64,000 bases of DNA from Pochonia chlamydosporia 170 (Eukaryota > Ascomycota > Sordariomycetes > Hypocreales > Clavicipitaceae). Shown one piece after another: positions 44,166-54,909 of this stretch (the first letter of the stretch is position 1; the number at the start of each line of letters is the position of its first letter). The stretch is from assembly GCF_001653235.2 (NCBI RefSeq), contig NW_019154044.1, positions 186,001-250,000 of the forward strand. Direction: 5' to 3'. A program made the translations under genes and the position numbers. Under the pieces are notes generated by a model that was given only the letters and a program-made list of their open reading frames with translations, was not told the origin of the DNA and searched no databases.

Positions 44166-44992
44166 TGTGACAGAATTTCAAAGTTACAAGTGAGGTTGAC
44201 TTTAGCTTGTGAACAAAAAGCTTGGATATGTTGGTTGACCGATGTGGGAGTCAATGAGGTTCATCTATCATATGATGAAGATCAACGTAACAAAATCGAA
44301 AACGCAACAATCTCACTAATTTTTGCACAATGCTAATGTAATATGGAATGGTTGTTCCGGGCGGTGGACCTGATTACACATCGATAGCACGCATATCGCT
44401 ACCTCTTCTGTCATCAGACACTTGCCGGGCTGAGACTTACACGAAAAACTGACCGTCACTGCTGTCATTGCCATGAGACCTCACCTGCTTTGTGAGTTAA
44501 GTTAGTTACTGTATCGGTACCTGTTGTCTTCGTTCATCCGTGTTGACCACAGCGCTCCACTTACCTGCGTGGCGCGGCCAAGTGGCACCCCACCACATTT
44601 CACACCATCCTGGTAAAGCAAGAATACAAGCGAGAGGGTGTCTAGTGAGGATGGGTCAGCAACGTCCCATGGACCGGTTAGGTGAATATCCGACTCGGGG
44701 TATTTTGAATCACCCAGTAAATGGTGAAATTTTTCCTATTGATGTACCGGCACATTGCTGTACCTACTGTACTAGGTTTTACTATACAGTACGACCGTTG
44801 ACGGGAACGAACTCTTAAAAGTTTCGCCGACTGCAAATACAGATCCCCATTCCTCAGCATCGGCCTAATTTCACACTGTAGTGGATCCTTTCCGATTACA
44901 CTATCTACTGTATTAATTCTTTCGCAATATTTATAGCCATCAAACTAATATCTATCACCAGGAATCTTCTTAATGGTGGACAAAAACTAGGC
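44166..44992. other. divergent intergenic region
   Basis: 827 bp between the reductase (minus) and the 45-kb gene (plus). It contains scattered GTACC/GGTAC words and an imperfect dyad near 44762-44792 (CTGTAC...GTACAG type). No gene supported. Confidence 0.35.
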
Positions 44993-45586
44993 ATGGAGCG
45001 TGGTACCGTCATCGCTACTGCTGATGCCCGTCCCCCCCGAATCGTTGTAGGTTCTCGGAAAGAGGACTTGGTATACGGAATACTAGCCAAAAATGGGCTC
45101 CTTAGGGTACGAACAGCAAAGAAATGGATACCATACGAAGACGTAAAACTCGACTCACGGATCAAGCATCTTAGTCGTTCTGAAGTGACGAAATACTGTC
45201 GAATCCGGCAATATCAAATTAACCAAGGTGAAACAGTTAATAACAAACCCAAGAATGAAGTAACAGCCGTCACCCAATCTCAAAGTTCTAAAAAGGCTTC
45301 TACCAGTTATGCAGTACGGCCGCTACTCCCCAGACCACGGCAACGAACCAAAGGAAACACAGAGTTGCACAAGTCAAAGAATATACAGCGCCTCAACAAG
45401 GTATGGCTTAGACAAGAAGAGCTTCGTCAGAAAGCTGGGATGGTGGAGGCGAAGGTACACGGTCAGATAAAATATGAGAGGAAAGAAAAAGGGCCATTCG
45501 CTGGGTATTACGCCTCAAACGGCCAAATCCTGTGCATTGACGACGAAGATGTCATTGAATATAGGGTTCTTCTGAGGCTGACCTAG
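44993..45586 (+). CDS. basic hypothetical protein, 197 aa
   Basis: Single open frame from ATG 44993. The N-terminal ~75 residues look ordered (RIVVGSRKEDLVYGILAKNG, then KYCRIRQYQIN). The centre is serine- and lysine-rich, with LLPRPRQRTKG. A helical stretch (RLNKVWLRQEELRQKAGM) and a C-terminal acidic-hydrophobic patch (ILCIDDEDVIEYRVLL) follow. Net strongly basic, which suggests nucleic-acid contact, but no motif is recognised. An upstream exon is possible because ATCACCAG-like acceptors precede the start. Confidence 0.5.
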   Translation: MERGTVIATADARPPRIVVGSRKEDLVYGILAKNGLLRVRTAKKWIPYEDVKLDSRIKHLSRSEVTKYCRIRQYQINQGETVNNKPKNEVTAVTQSQSSKKASTSYAVRPLLPRPRQRTKGNTELHKSKNIQRLNKVWLRQEELRQKAGMVEAKVHGQIKYERKEKGPFAGYYASNGQILCIDDEDVIEYRVLLRLT

Positions 45587-46299
45587 TTGTACATACTATC
45601 TCGAGGTTGATGTCAGCCCACGGCATGAAACAATCTTCCAGCTCGAGCAAAAGGTGACGACAGATACAAATGCTTTCATTGTGTAGGTCACCGTCGGTTG
45701 AGGTAAAATATTCTTTCTCTTAAACTTTGTTGATACCGCTAGTTATACAATTCTTACATTATGAATACAGTAGTAGCTATTACGGAACAAGTGAAATACT
45801 CCCGGTGCTGTAGGGCAGGCCAAGTACTAGTTAATATTTTCTACTTGATGGATACAGTGCTATTAGTATATTATAGCCAATGTACCAATGTTGAAGGGCG
45901 GAAGATAGCTGTATACTTGTGTATCGATTTACTCGAGAAATAATTGGCTGAGCTAGATGCACCGTGTACACTTCAGCCTACCCAGAGCCAGAGGAGCTGG
46001 TTACCGACCCTCATCCCTTACTTCTGACCTACCTCGTCCACAGATTACTGATTCCGATATGAATCTCAAAATCTCACACTCTTTCCTCTCAATTTGATAC
46101 TCGCGTACGAAGCCTTTCGACCTGTGGTTGACTTCACTTGGCTTGTCAACTTGGTTTCTGGTGCATCATTGTAGACATCAACCGACCGTGGGCTTAAAAG
46201 GCAATATGATTAATAGTGAGTAAAATAAATATCTCATGCTCGTTAATGATTGCCGACATCTAATTGTGATACTTCATAGTTGTAAATGCGGCAAGGCGC
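45587..46299. other. intergenic
   Basis: 713 bp between two plus-strand genes. Short frame 45761-45943 has no support. Nothing else seen. Confidence 0.35.
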
Positions 46300-46893
46300 A
46301 TGTTTGTGAGCAGTTATCAACGCATGCAGAGCTATCCAGTCTACGTTTGTGCAAGCGCGGTGCGAGATGTTTATCTTCAAGTACTAAGACAGTATGCTGC
46401 AAGGGAGTTACCTGATGAATTTTACTTATGCAATGTTGTCTTGCGCACAAATATGGATGGAACTGTTGCCCTGGATTGCTTTGGCTCCCGTGATCTTCTG
46501 ATTGATTACGCGGAACAGTTGTCCATAAGGAATCAGCCGTCCGCCACCGCTTTTGAACTCAAAGGCTTTATTGAATCTTGTTCAGCTCATTCATCACAAT
46601 ATTGTCAAACCCGCGTACAGGACTGGCAAGGCCGCTGTGTTCCATGGGCTGATCGAGAGGTGCTAGATCCGGCTTACCTCTCGAGAGAAATCGATAGGCT
46701 GGACAAGCTAGGTTCCCTGAACTGGAGCGAGGTGGAAATTTTACTACAGAACGTTCCAGTTATAACTTTATCAAAGGGGAAATGGCAAAATCGCACCACT
46801 GTTCTGCGATGGCAGATTAGACTGAATTGGTGGCGTAAGAGTGGTGCAGGTCCTTTCAGGCAATCAACCAGTGCAATCGCCTTGGAAGCCTAA
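46300..46893 (+). CDS. hypothetical protein, 197 aa
   Basis: Single open frame; ATG 46324 (MQSYPVYVC) is an alternative start eight codons in. Composition is protein-like: AVRDVYLQVLRQYAARELP, FGSRDLLIDYAEQLSI, EIDRLDKLGSLNWSEVEILL. The C-terminus is basic (LRWQIRLNWWRKSG). No signal peptide, membrane helix or family recognised. Confidence 0.45.
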   Translation: MFVSSYQRMQSYPVYVCASAVRDVYLQVLRQYAARELPDEFYLCNVVLRTNMDGTVALDCFGSRDLLIDYAEQLSIRNQPSATAFELKGFIESCSAHSSQYCQTRVQDWQGRCVPWADREVLDPAYLSREIDRLDKLGSLNWSEVEILLQNVPVITLSKGKWQNRTTVLRWQIRLNWWRKSGAGPFRQSTSAIALEA

Positions 46894-47196
46894 ACTGTGG
46901 ACACAGAGAAGCATCTAGCCAGAGAGGTTTTCAATTTTTCACGAAAATTTATTCAGTTGGGCTAGTGAAGAGTTTTGTCTTTCTTGTCGTCCATATGGTC
47001 CTCGTCAGAACCTACGTGGTACTGGGGCCAAGTATAGGAAAATTGATATCGGATCAAGTTAACCGACTATTTTCATTTAACTAGATATTCAACTCAAACT
47101 ACTCACAATCTCTCCACAATTACATCTCTTCGTACTGTTTGACTTTGCAAACGGAAGGGGATGTAGTCCGTGTTTTGGCGGTTCAGTGTTTATCCC
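46894..47196. other. convergent intergenic region
   Basis: 303 bp between the stops of the 46.3-kb gene and the TPR gene. Nothing seen. Confidence 0.4.
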
Positions 47197-48627
47197 CTAA
47201 GCAGGACTAAAGGTAGGCAATTGATCATTTTCCCAATAGCGTAGAGCTGTAAGGCTTGAATTTGTGTGAGGATGAGACGAACCGAGGACTTCCAATCGCC
47301 TTGAAATACAACTCTTCATCAAAGTGATAGCTTCCCCACGACGACCTTGACCCTTCCAAGCAAATGCGAGATTGTTCATACTTGTAAGTGTATCCGGATG
47401 CATCTCGCCCAGCACTTTCCTTCTACGAAGATAGCAGTCTTCTATTAGAGAAACTGCCCTGTCGTAATGCCCTTGATTCTCCCATAAATATGCCAGGTTG
47501 TTCATGCTTGTGAGCGTGTCTGGATGTTCCTCCCCGAGGACGTGACTAGTTGCTTGCATGATGTGTACTTGCAACGTTTCGGCTTTTTCTAGCTGCCCTT
47601 GGTTGCATAAAGTGGACGCTAAGCGTGATTTTATTCGAAGAGCCAGCGGGCAATGCGTCCCAAAGTTTCGTTGCGCTGCTTCCAGTGCCTGTTCAAGTAA
47701 TATTTCCGCTTCACTTAGCCGACGTTGATTTTTGTGAATCCATCCAAGATTAGTCATACTTTCCACGGTCGCTGCGTGTTCGTCTCCTAATACCGCTTTG
47801 CGTATCCGGAGTGCTTGAGACTGAAATATTTCAGCTTGGTCCCAGGCACCCAAATAGTCGTATAGTCCTGCCGTGTTGTGAAGAAGAGTAGCTAGGGCCG
47901 TAGTTTCTATTGCTGTGGCCTTTTCAGTCATGATACCAGTGGTTGCGTGTTCCCATGCACAAAGAACGTGAGGTAAATATATGCTGCACACGGTGCAATT
48001 TTCATAACTGCCTGGTGGATAAAGAGCAGACAACATTGAAAATGTCAGCCGGGCGAAATGGCCAGCTTCACCTTTACGAAAGAGGTATATACGAGTCAGT
48101 AGCTGAACTCCTTCATTGACAGCGAGTTGACTTTCCCCGTCTGCTTGAATCAACGAAAGTGATTTGAGAATACGTATCGCTTCCCCCAGCATGTCATCAT
48201 TGCTCTGAGTGCCTAGGTGGTTGTTTTTCTCTGCATGGCAATGTCGTGTGTGACTGTAGTGAGAGAGAAGTGCCATGGGAATCGCTCTGCAGTCAAGAAA
48301 GCTTATCAGTGAGAGAAGTTCAATTGCTAGGGCATTCTGCTTCTCAGCCTCTTTAAAAGATATCAACCAAGTAACAGAAACTGCTTGTGAAACTTCTGAA
48401 CTTCCCAGAAGCATTTCTGCGACATGGTAATACTCGCTCAACAGGCGACTGTATTCTTTTCTCTTGAGTTTCTTGGCTTGCATGTATGCTGTAGCTAGGA
48501 CCTGGCCGAGGGAAAAATGCTCTGACCGACATGTCAGACTTGAGATCATCAGTCGCCAATTGGAAGACGCCAACGCTGTCGCGTATTGTGCCGCCGATTT
48601 AACAGAGCTGATGTGCATAACAGTCAT
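47197..48627 (-). CDS. TPR protein, C-terminal remnant of an NLR (NB-ARC-TPR), 476 aa
   Basis: Residues ~255-470 are five to six kinesin-light-chain-type TPRs, with the typical VLGEEHPDTLTSMNNLAYLWENQG and repeated LG-x-x-HP-x-T phrases. Residues 40-150 match the region just after an NB-ARC ATPase: LATAYMQAKKLKRKEYSRLL, then SVTWLISFKEAEKQNALA and LLSLISFLDCRAIPMALL. The P-loop, Walker B and sensor parts are absent and are not found upstream of 48627. It is either a truncated NLR remnant that stays open over 476 codons or a shortened functional adaptor. Fungal NLRs of this type act in allorecognition and stress surveillance. Confidence 0.8.
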   Translation of the reverse strand: MTVMHISSVKSAAQYATALASSNWRLMISSLTCRSEHFSLGQVLATAYMQAKKLKRKEYSRLLSEYYHVAEMLLGSSEVSQAVSVTWLISFKEAEKQNALAIELLSLISFLDCRAIPMALLSHYSHTRHCHAEKNNHLGTQSNDDMLGEAIRILKSLSLIQADGESQLAVNEGVQLLTRIYLFRKGEAGHFARLTFSMLSALYPPGSYENCTVCSIYLPHVLCAWEHATTGIMTEKATAIETTALATLLHNTAGLYDYLGAWDQAEIFQSQALRIRKAVLGDEHAATVESMTNLGWIHKNQRRLSEAEILLEQALEAAQRNFGTHCPLALRIKSRLASTLCNQGQLEKAETLQVHIMQATSHVLGEEHPDTLTSMNNLAYLWENQGHYDRAVSLIEDCYLRRRKVLGEMHPDTLTSMNNLAFAWKGQGRRGEAITLMKSCISRRLEVLGSSHPHTNSSLTALRYWENDQLPTFSPA

Positions 48628-49637
48628 TTTTCTTGATTTGCTAGACCGTTTGCTTTAAATGATGAGAATTTGGACTTTCGGATTAATGAAGAATGATTCC
48701 AAGAGAGACTCATTCCGCAGTGACAGAAATGAGGTTGTCTTGTTGGTGATGACAAAATATTACTTGTAGGTCTGTCTAGCACAGACAGCTATTAATGTAG
48801 TTCACACCTCCATAGTGTTAGTATTATTTCATGTGCTGCAGCCACTTTCATCTCTATTTATGAAAAGACGCTGAAAGATGCTAAATTTAGCCAGTGTGGG
48901 AAGTACATCTTTGCTCCGTATTACTGGGTCATAGTGGTGACGAAGCTTCCGTGGCGGACCATTTCCTACAAAAGCAAATAGAAGAGTTCAATGGGTTGGG
49001 CCAATTAAGCATGACTACTTGCAGAGTTATTATTGAAAATTACGGTGGCTGCGTTTAGAGAGATTCACACGCAGTCAATGGGAGTTTAAAAGTGCCGTTG
49101 CACGGGATTTTGAGGTGCTGCACTGGGTGAAATCCTAAGCTAGAAACTTGTTTGTTTGCGCTTCATGGTGTTATCTCTTGTCAAATCCATGAAACGTGTA
49201 TCTATTTGAGAATGTGAAAATGGGTTGGAAATAAGTTGGCACTAAATGACAAAGGGCAAGGCATTTCAAAAACTCCCATTTAAAATAGGCTATGCTGAAT
49301 TGTAAGCTACTACGTCTCCTTTAAGAACAAGCATCTGTCAACTCCTGGGCTCTGGTTGCAGTGCCTCAGTTCAAATAAGGACTAACCAGTTGACCATCTG
49401 CTCTCATGCAAATGGAAGTTTTGTTTATGCTGTTTACACACCTATTCTGAGGTTTAGTCAACTCCAGCAATATGTTACCGGCTATATAAACGGATATATG
49501 AAGTATGACTCCGAATTACACGTTGCTATTGAAGGTACTCTGTACTAGTTCAATCCACTTTCCTGTACGAAATCTCGGTACCAGAAGCACCAAACAAGTG
49601 GCCAGTCAACGTGTAGCAACAACTACGATCAAAATGT
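48628..49637. other. intergenic
   Basis: 1 kb upstream of the TPR gene. I looked here for the missing NB-ARC part and did not find a P-loop or other recognisable text. No feature called. Confidence 0.4.
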
Positions 49638-49991
49638 TTAGAGATACACTGACATATTTGTAGGGTCATTACACTCACTTGAAGTAGCAATAATAATAGA
49701 CAACAGAATAAGAATTGCAAGAATAATGCCAATACGCATTTTCATATCCCTCCACCATAGTTGCTTTCGCATACGGTTCGCGCCGCGGCGGAATCCTTGA
49801 GCCGATCCCTTAAGTTGGCCTGTCTTGTCTGCCAGTTCATGAGTTTTGTCGCCCCTATCGTAGAGAATTCTCATAGCATGATCCAACACAGCTGTTGTGT
49901 CATTGACTTGGAATCCCACGTCTGCCAGCTGATCATCCGGACTTAAGGAACAGCTTCTTTCGTCTATGGAAGATTCTTTGTGTAACATCAT
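49638..49991 (-). CDS. R-SNARE (synaptobrevin/Snc-like), 117 aa
   Basis: From ATG 49991: a short polar N-terminus, then the R-SNARE helix QVNDTTAVLDHAMRILYDRG with zero-layer Arg46, LADKTGQLKGSAQGFRRGAN, the juxtamembrane RMRKQLWWRDMKMR, and a C-terminal anchor at 86-102 (IGIILAILILLSIIIA). This is the vesicle-side SNARE of exocytosis. The tail after the helix (SSECNDPTNMSVYL) may be intronic, since GTGAGT lies at its start. Acceptor-like sequence (CATCGCAG) just before the ATG suggests a 5' non-coding or short coding exon upstream. The core is diverged from usual Snc proteins, so it is probably an accessory paralogue. Confidence 0.8.
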   Translation of the reverse strand: MMLHKESSIDERSCSLSPDDQLADVGFQVNDTTAVLDHAMRILYDRGDKTHELADKTGQLKGSAQGFRRGANRMRKQLWWRDMKMRIGIILAILILLSIIIATSSECNDPTNMSVYL

Positions 49992-50541
49992 ATCTGCGAT
50001 GACGAACGATTTCAACTGATCTCACTGTAAGGAAAAGTATCAAAGGTGGCACTGTTAACACTTTTTAATGGCTGGCGGAGCTGCTCACTGGCAGTGGGCG
50101 CCAAAAATAGTGTCTAGGCAAGGCAACCCACCATCAACTAATACTCATTCTACATGACTTTACTGCGTCGTAGTACCAGTAGCACCATTTAGCCTGTCCG
50201 TAATGGTAATCTGTCGTATTGCCCAACGATACCTCCTACTGCGACCGTTTGAGCTTTCTGAATTAAATGACGAGTTTTTGTACTGGTACGATTCCATCAT
50301 ATTTCCAAAATTAGCGACCTTTTGTTTTTAGGCCGTTGTCTTTGCTCGTTCGCTGAAGACGGAAATGGACACACAGATAGAACTAGCACAAAACAAAACA
50401 CTCTCCCGAGTCCCTGTCGTTCAAACCGTGGTTTTTATCCTCACAAACTGGAGAAAACCCCAAGGGTTATATGAAGTCTTTCTACGCTGTAATCAAAGCC
50501 ACTTCTGTTCACTTGTTCCTCTCCTAACCCCATTTCCAACA
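49992..50541. other. divergent intergenic region
   Basis: 550 bp between the R-SNARE (minus) and the cupin (plus). It may hold the first SNARE exon. Nothing else recognised. Confidence 0.35.
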
Positions 50542-51353
50542 ATGCAACTTGTCAGTTTCATGTACACAGCCATCTTAGGCTATGTAACCGTTTCCTCAGC
50601 CTATCCCACCTTGGATTCTCTGAGCCTTACACAGCAGCTCTTTCTGGCTGACACGTACGTCGTGGAGTAGGGGCAAATTTGATGAATTACTAGACTAACT
50701 TACGCAGAGCGGTAGATCGTTTCAGCCTTCTTCCAAATGACACTCAGTTTGTTTTCGACTTTAACAAGTACCTTAACGATGCTGGTGAAGCTGGAGCAAT
50801 AGTTGCTGCCAATCGCCAAGTCTTCCCTGCGCTTGTAGGTACTGGTTCTGGCATGGCTGTTGGTCGCATTGGTGGTAAGTTACATATTTTCCGCGTTCCA
50901 ATCCCTCCTTAACATAATACAGCCTGTGGAATGAATACTTTACATGTCCATCCGCGATCTACAGAGCTTCAGCTTGTGGTCGAAGGACGACTTATTACAG
51001 AGATGAACCCGGAAAATGGTGTCTTGGATCACAAAGGTAATCGGAGAGTTATTAGGAATATAGTCGAGCCTTTTCAGATGACCCCATTTTATCAGGGCTC
51101 CATGCACACCCAGTTCAACCCCGACTGCAATAATGTAACGTTCATTGCCTCTTTCGCCAGCGAAGATTTTGGTACTGAACAAGTAGCGGATGGAATATTT
51201 TCTTTCTCTAACGAAGTACTGGCAGCGACATTCGGCCAAACTATCGCAGGTGAGAGTCTCGACTTGGTTCGCAATAGCATACCTCCTAGCATTGCTCTTG
51301 GAGTCGAGACCTGCCTTCAGCAGTGCGGTATGCAGAAAAGAACTAATTATTAA
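50542..51353 (+). CDS. secreted germin/spherulin-type cupin, 236 aa
   Basis: Exons 50542-50654, 50708-50874 and 50923-51353; introns 53 and 48 nt in phase. Signal peptide MQLVSFMYTAILGYVTVSSA. The cupin text is continuous over both junctions (ALVGTGSGMAVGRIG-A-CGMNTLHVHPRSTELQLV). Metal-binding residues: H101, H103 and E108 of the first motif, H155 (GSMHTQF) of the second. Length and layout fit spherulin-1A-like proteins, which are secreted and often induced by stress. N-glycosylation sites such as NNVT are present. It ends in the usual CLQQCGMQKR. Enzyme activity (oxalate, superoxide) cannot be deduced. Confidence 0.9.
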
Positions 51354-53013
51354 TTTAAATACATTTTTTTTGGCTTGGCTTCTTGGTTCTCCAATTCCTC
51401 CTCCCTGACAGCAAATCTTTCGGAGGGCCATAGAATCGTGTGAATGTTGTATTAGTAAATCGGTTGATACAGCCCGCTCCTCCTCCTCACAATGCAGCGT
51501 TAGTGCTTGAATGAAGAGAAAAATGCTTGACCGACGGCCTGGTCAGGGTGCCCGGTCCATGCTTCGAAGACGCACGGGCCACAGCTGTTGTAACAACAGC
51601 TGTGGCCCGTGCGCTGGGGCATTTCTGCTCCAGCAGCAGACAGCGCTTTTCTTAGCTGGTATTTGCCACGGCCAGTTAGAGGTCCAAAGAGTCAATTTGA
51701 AGCGCCGATACCTCGAGCTTTACGACACAATATTGTCTTTCTGTGCAGAATGCGTACGAGTCTACACTCATAGTCCTTCACCCTAGGAGTGACTGTGGCA
51801 GACTGCGATCTTCCAAGCCCTGTTGACTGCTAATTTCCTAGATATCCTGACGCGTATCACACAGCCACGGCTTATAACAATTCCTGATCTTTATTTACGC
51901 TGTCACGTCAAGTCCTGTGCAGCGTCTCTTCCCAATGGAACGAGAATTACGCGTGGGAAAGGAAGCCAACTGAGTAGGAATAGAGAAAGCCTTCAACGAC
52001 CTCAGAACTTCACTTTGCCAAGCTATCAAGACATTTGGGAGACCTTTACTCGGCATACATTGCAGTGAGGAATGCTATAAGTGTAACCTCTAAGTGTAGC
52101 ATTGCACCGGTAAGAAGTTCATATAGTATTGACCATAAGCGTCCTACTTATGGAAGAGCCATAATAACAATATTCACGAATTCCATGAAAATCACTGGAG
52201 TAATTCAGGTCTGGTGGAAATATTTCTGTTCTTTCCGTCTAAGCTCCTTAGGATGAGACCTAGCAAAACAATGAAATCTGGCACTCCTGGATAAGCCATG
52301 ATAGCCTTCCTCCTTAAAGTACGCCAATGACGTATTCTTCAATCTTTACTGTTTACTAGTGAGCCCGCGAATGTAGCGGTATTGCCGGTAATGGAACAGA
52401 ACCTTGGAAGACGGCTTTCGAATCACCACAACTTTCTTCCTTCTACACCCACTCTTCTACTTTTAATACACTTCAACTATTATTGAGGCTAAGGACTGCA
52501 TGAACGATTGTAACGCAAGTGCTTGATATAACACCTTAGCGAATTTTGGCCTGTTTTTGTGTGCCACCCTGGCCGATGAACTACGCAAGGCATTCACGCA
52601 CGCTCGGAATCAGCAGATACACGATCAAACCCATTCAACTTGTATGGGTTTTCAAGAACAATGTCTTGTAATCTATTGGAACAAATCGGAGAGGGAATCT
52701 TTCTGATGACTCTGCTCGCATATCTCTCCATACCTTGATCCAGCCACGATTTCACCGACTTCTTTAGAAGCGTAAATAAAAGACGAGCCAAATCAGAGCA
52801 ACCATCAGCGGGTGGTAGGACATTTCAATTGAAAACCACAGCACAAGGGAGACTGAACAGTAGCTCCGTTCGAGTTTAATATTCAGCAGACAATACAACT
52901 TGGTGAGAAGAACATTGTGGCGATAGGCTCGTGACTGTAGCAATCGGAGGGGAGGTGGAATAACCTAAACAAAATCCGACCTAAACTCAAGAAACAGAAA
53001 CTTGGAATCTAAA
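51354..53013. other. long intergenic stretch with one palindrome
   Basis: 1.66 kb between the convergent cupin and wall-protein genes. The only structure I can support is the perfect palindrome at 51571-51613. Open frames such as 51511-51786, which read across the palindrome, have no domain support. Confidence 0.45.
51571..51613. repeat. perfect 43-bp palindrome
   Basis: Two 21-bp arms (left CGCACGGGCCACAGCTGTTG-T, right its exact complement) around one A. The arms match at every base, so the DNA or RNA could form a hairpin of 21 pairs. It is GC-rich compared with its surroundings. Confidence 0.95.
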
Positions 53014-53679
53014 TTAACAAGAGTTAAACTGCAAGGTATTAGCAACTGTTAACAGTAAAAGTGACCAAGGAACCTGGGATTTCCAAGATCCACGAGAAAA
53101 GAAAGCGCTATCGAGTGTGGCGGTTGGGGTTATTAAGAGCCTAGCCGAAGAATTAACAGCAGTTAGAGAGGAATTTCTTGATATAGTGCCAATTAGGGTG
53201 GCGGTAGTGCCGGTGGTCTTAACCTGTATAGGCTGCTTCCAACCGTATGTTGACCTATTAGTAGTATTTGCATACCACGGGGGCGCTTCAATGACCGTGA
53301 CTAGCTCGGTTGACTTTACCAAAACTGTCTTGGTGACGACATTTTGATCATTAAGGGGAGTTGTGGCATCTAAAAGAGAGGTTCGCGGTGTCATCTCTGA
53401 ACTTGGCGGCCAACCAGAAGATTGTAGTAAGTCAGAGGAAAGAGATGTAACAGTGGGTACCGATGCCACAGAAGGGGGCGCATTCGGTACGAAGATAGAC
53501 GTTATGGGGTTAGAAACAAGGCTAGGAATGGGGAGAGCTTGTTTTGGTCGCAAAGTAATCAAACCGGTCCCCGTTAATGTACCCATGCTGAAATCAATGG
53601 TTGCAACCTCCATCTCCGTGAGGCTGCAAAGCACGGATTTTGCAAATGCACACAGATACAGCAAGCTTTGGGGACGCAT
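53014..53679 (-). CDS. Ser/Thr-rich GPI-type cell-wall protein, 221 aa
   Basis: Intronless. N-terminal secretion signal MRPQSLLYLCAFAKSVLCSL. The mature part is rich in Ser, Thr, Pro and Val without long charged runs (SSGWPPSSEMTPRTS, TKTVLVKSTELVTVIEAPPW) and has several N-x-S/T sites (NTTNRST, NSSL). The C-terminus ends in a hydrophobic segment after a short polar linker (WSLLLLTVANTLQF), as in GPI-anchored wall proteins. TVIEAPPWYANTT is typical of fungal wall-linked proteins. Function probably structural or surface-related. Confidence 0.7.
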   Translation of the reverse strand: MRPQSLLYLCAFAKSVLCSLTEMEVATIDFSMGTLTGTGLITLRPKQALPIPSLVSNPITSIFVPNAPPSVASVPTVTSLSSDLLQSSGWPPSSEMTPRTSLLDATTPLNDQNVVTKTVLVKSTELVTVIEAPPWYANTTNRSTYGWKQPIQVKTTGTTATLIGTISRNSSLTAVNSSARLLITPTATLDSAFFSRGSWKSQVPWSLLLLTVANTLQFNSC

Positions 53680-54597
53680 GATGACTTGACTGTGTGGTCA
53701 GTTAGTCCATTCCAGAGTCTAGAGTGTTGCTTCCACGGCGCTGCATTTAAATACTCTGCTGTATGTGCTTGCATTGAGCCAGAATCAGCCACGGGACTGA
53801 AACGTCCGCAGAAGCTCCTCGACGATAGGTCGCCAACCCAGAAAGCTCAATACCCATCCAAATCCTTAATGCAATCTTTCTTCTCTAGTAAATAATTGTC
53901 TTACTACAGTACAACTGAGATATTAATATTAAGCTCAGTATAGGGCAATTGACAAGTTCAAGACCAGGTGCGTCGATATTTGGAGAGCCATACCATCTCT
54001 CTTGGTTCCACGCAACGAATAGTTGAAGCTGTAGAGGTGTGCATGCCATTCGGAAAATCAGTCTATGCTAGTAACTATGTTTGCGCTTCTCCTCACTTCC
54101 CCATGACACAGCAACCGGCCGTGAACCTCTTCAGCCAAATTTGACTTACGGACGCAGATGGTAGAAGCTTGTATAAATTTGAATTGGTTGGTTTGATGAT
54201 GATGTTACCGAATGAGCAGGATTTCTTCACACCATCATACAGCAAAAATGCCGAAAACTCACGATTTAGAGGCAAAGGCTTGATCTTATTTTGGGGGGAC
54301 TATTTCTAAATCGGCAAACTACATTTTGGCCGCCAGGGCATCAAGCTGGAGGTCCAATAGAGACGATCCCGCTTGCACATGACTGTTTAGAGAAATCAAA
54401 TTACTGTCTAATTCTTGGTCATGAGAATTCATGCTTAAGATAAGGCAACTGTGATAATTAAATGATGATTGGTGAAAGCAATGTTGGTCGAATCTCGTCT
54501 GCAACATGGTCTGCAACGTGGTGTGATGACTTCATCCAACAGGGTGCTTCCAACTGAGCGGATGATGCAGAAGGCATCTGGGCTCTGCCATTTGTAG
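53680..54597. other. intergenic
   Basis: Promoter of the wall-protein gene at the left. Short minus-strand frames at 54093-54516 have no support. Confidence 0.35.
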
Positions 54598-54909
54598 ATG
54601 CAAACCTTGCGGCCCTCATATGCAATTTCCCTGATTGGACTTGCTCTTATCATTATCATTAATTTGCAACTAGCGGGATATATGATCCCTGCGACTTACA
54701 GTTTGAGAAGAGTCGGAACAATTTTACTTTCATTGGAAGAAATCGCCGCAAGTATGCCACTGCGAAGGCTTACCAGATTCTTAGCTTCTCCTTCGCTTTT
54801 CATGACACATATTTTCAAAGGGGCGACTGGTGTAAGTTCATTCATCTTTGACCGTCTTTTAACCATTTGGGTAGCCCAAACATTGTTTATAGCCATCTTC
54901 TTTGGATAG
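54598..54909 (+). CDS. possible small membrane protein, 103 aa
   Basis: Open frame with hydrophobic helices at residues 9-28 (ISLIGLALIIIINLQLAGYM) and 83-102 (IWVAQTLFIAIFF) separated by an amphipathic middle. There is no known motif, and the minus strand is also partly open. It could equally be a remnant of a transporter like the gene just downstream. Confidence 0.25.
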   Translation: MQTLRPSYAISLIGLALIIIINLQLAGYMIPATYSLRRVGTILLSLEEIAASMPLRRLTRFLASPSLFMTHIFKGATGVSSFIFDRLLTIWVAQTLFIAIFFG

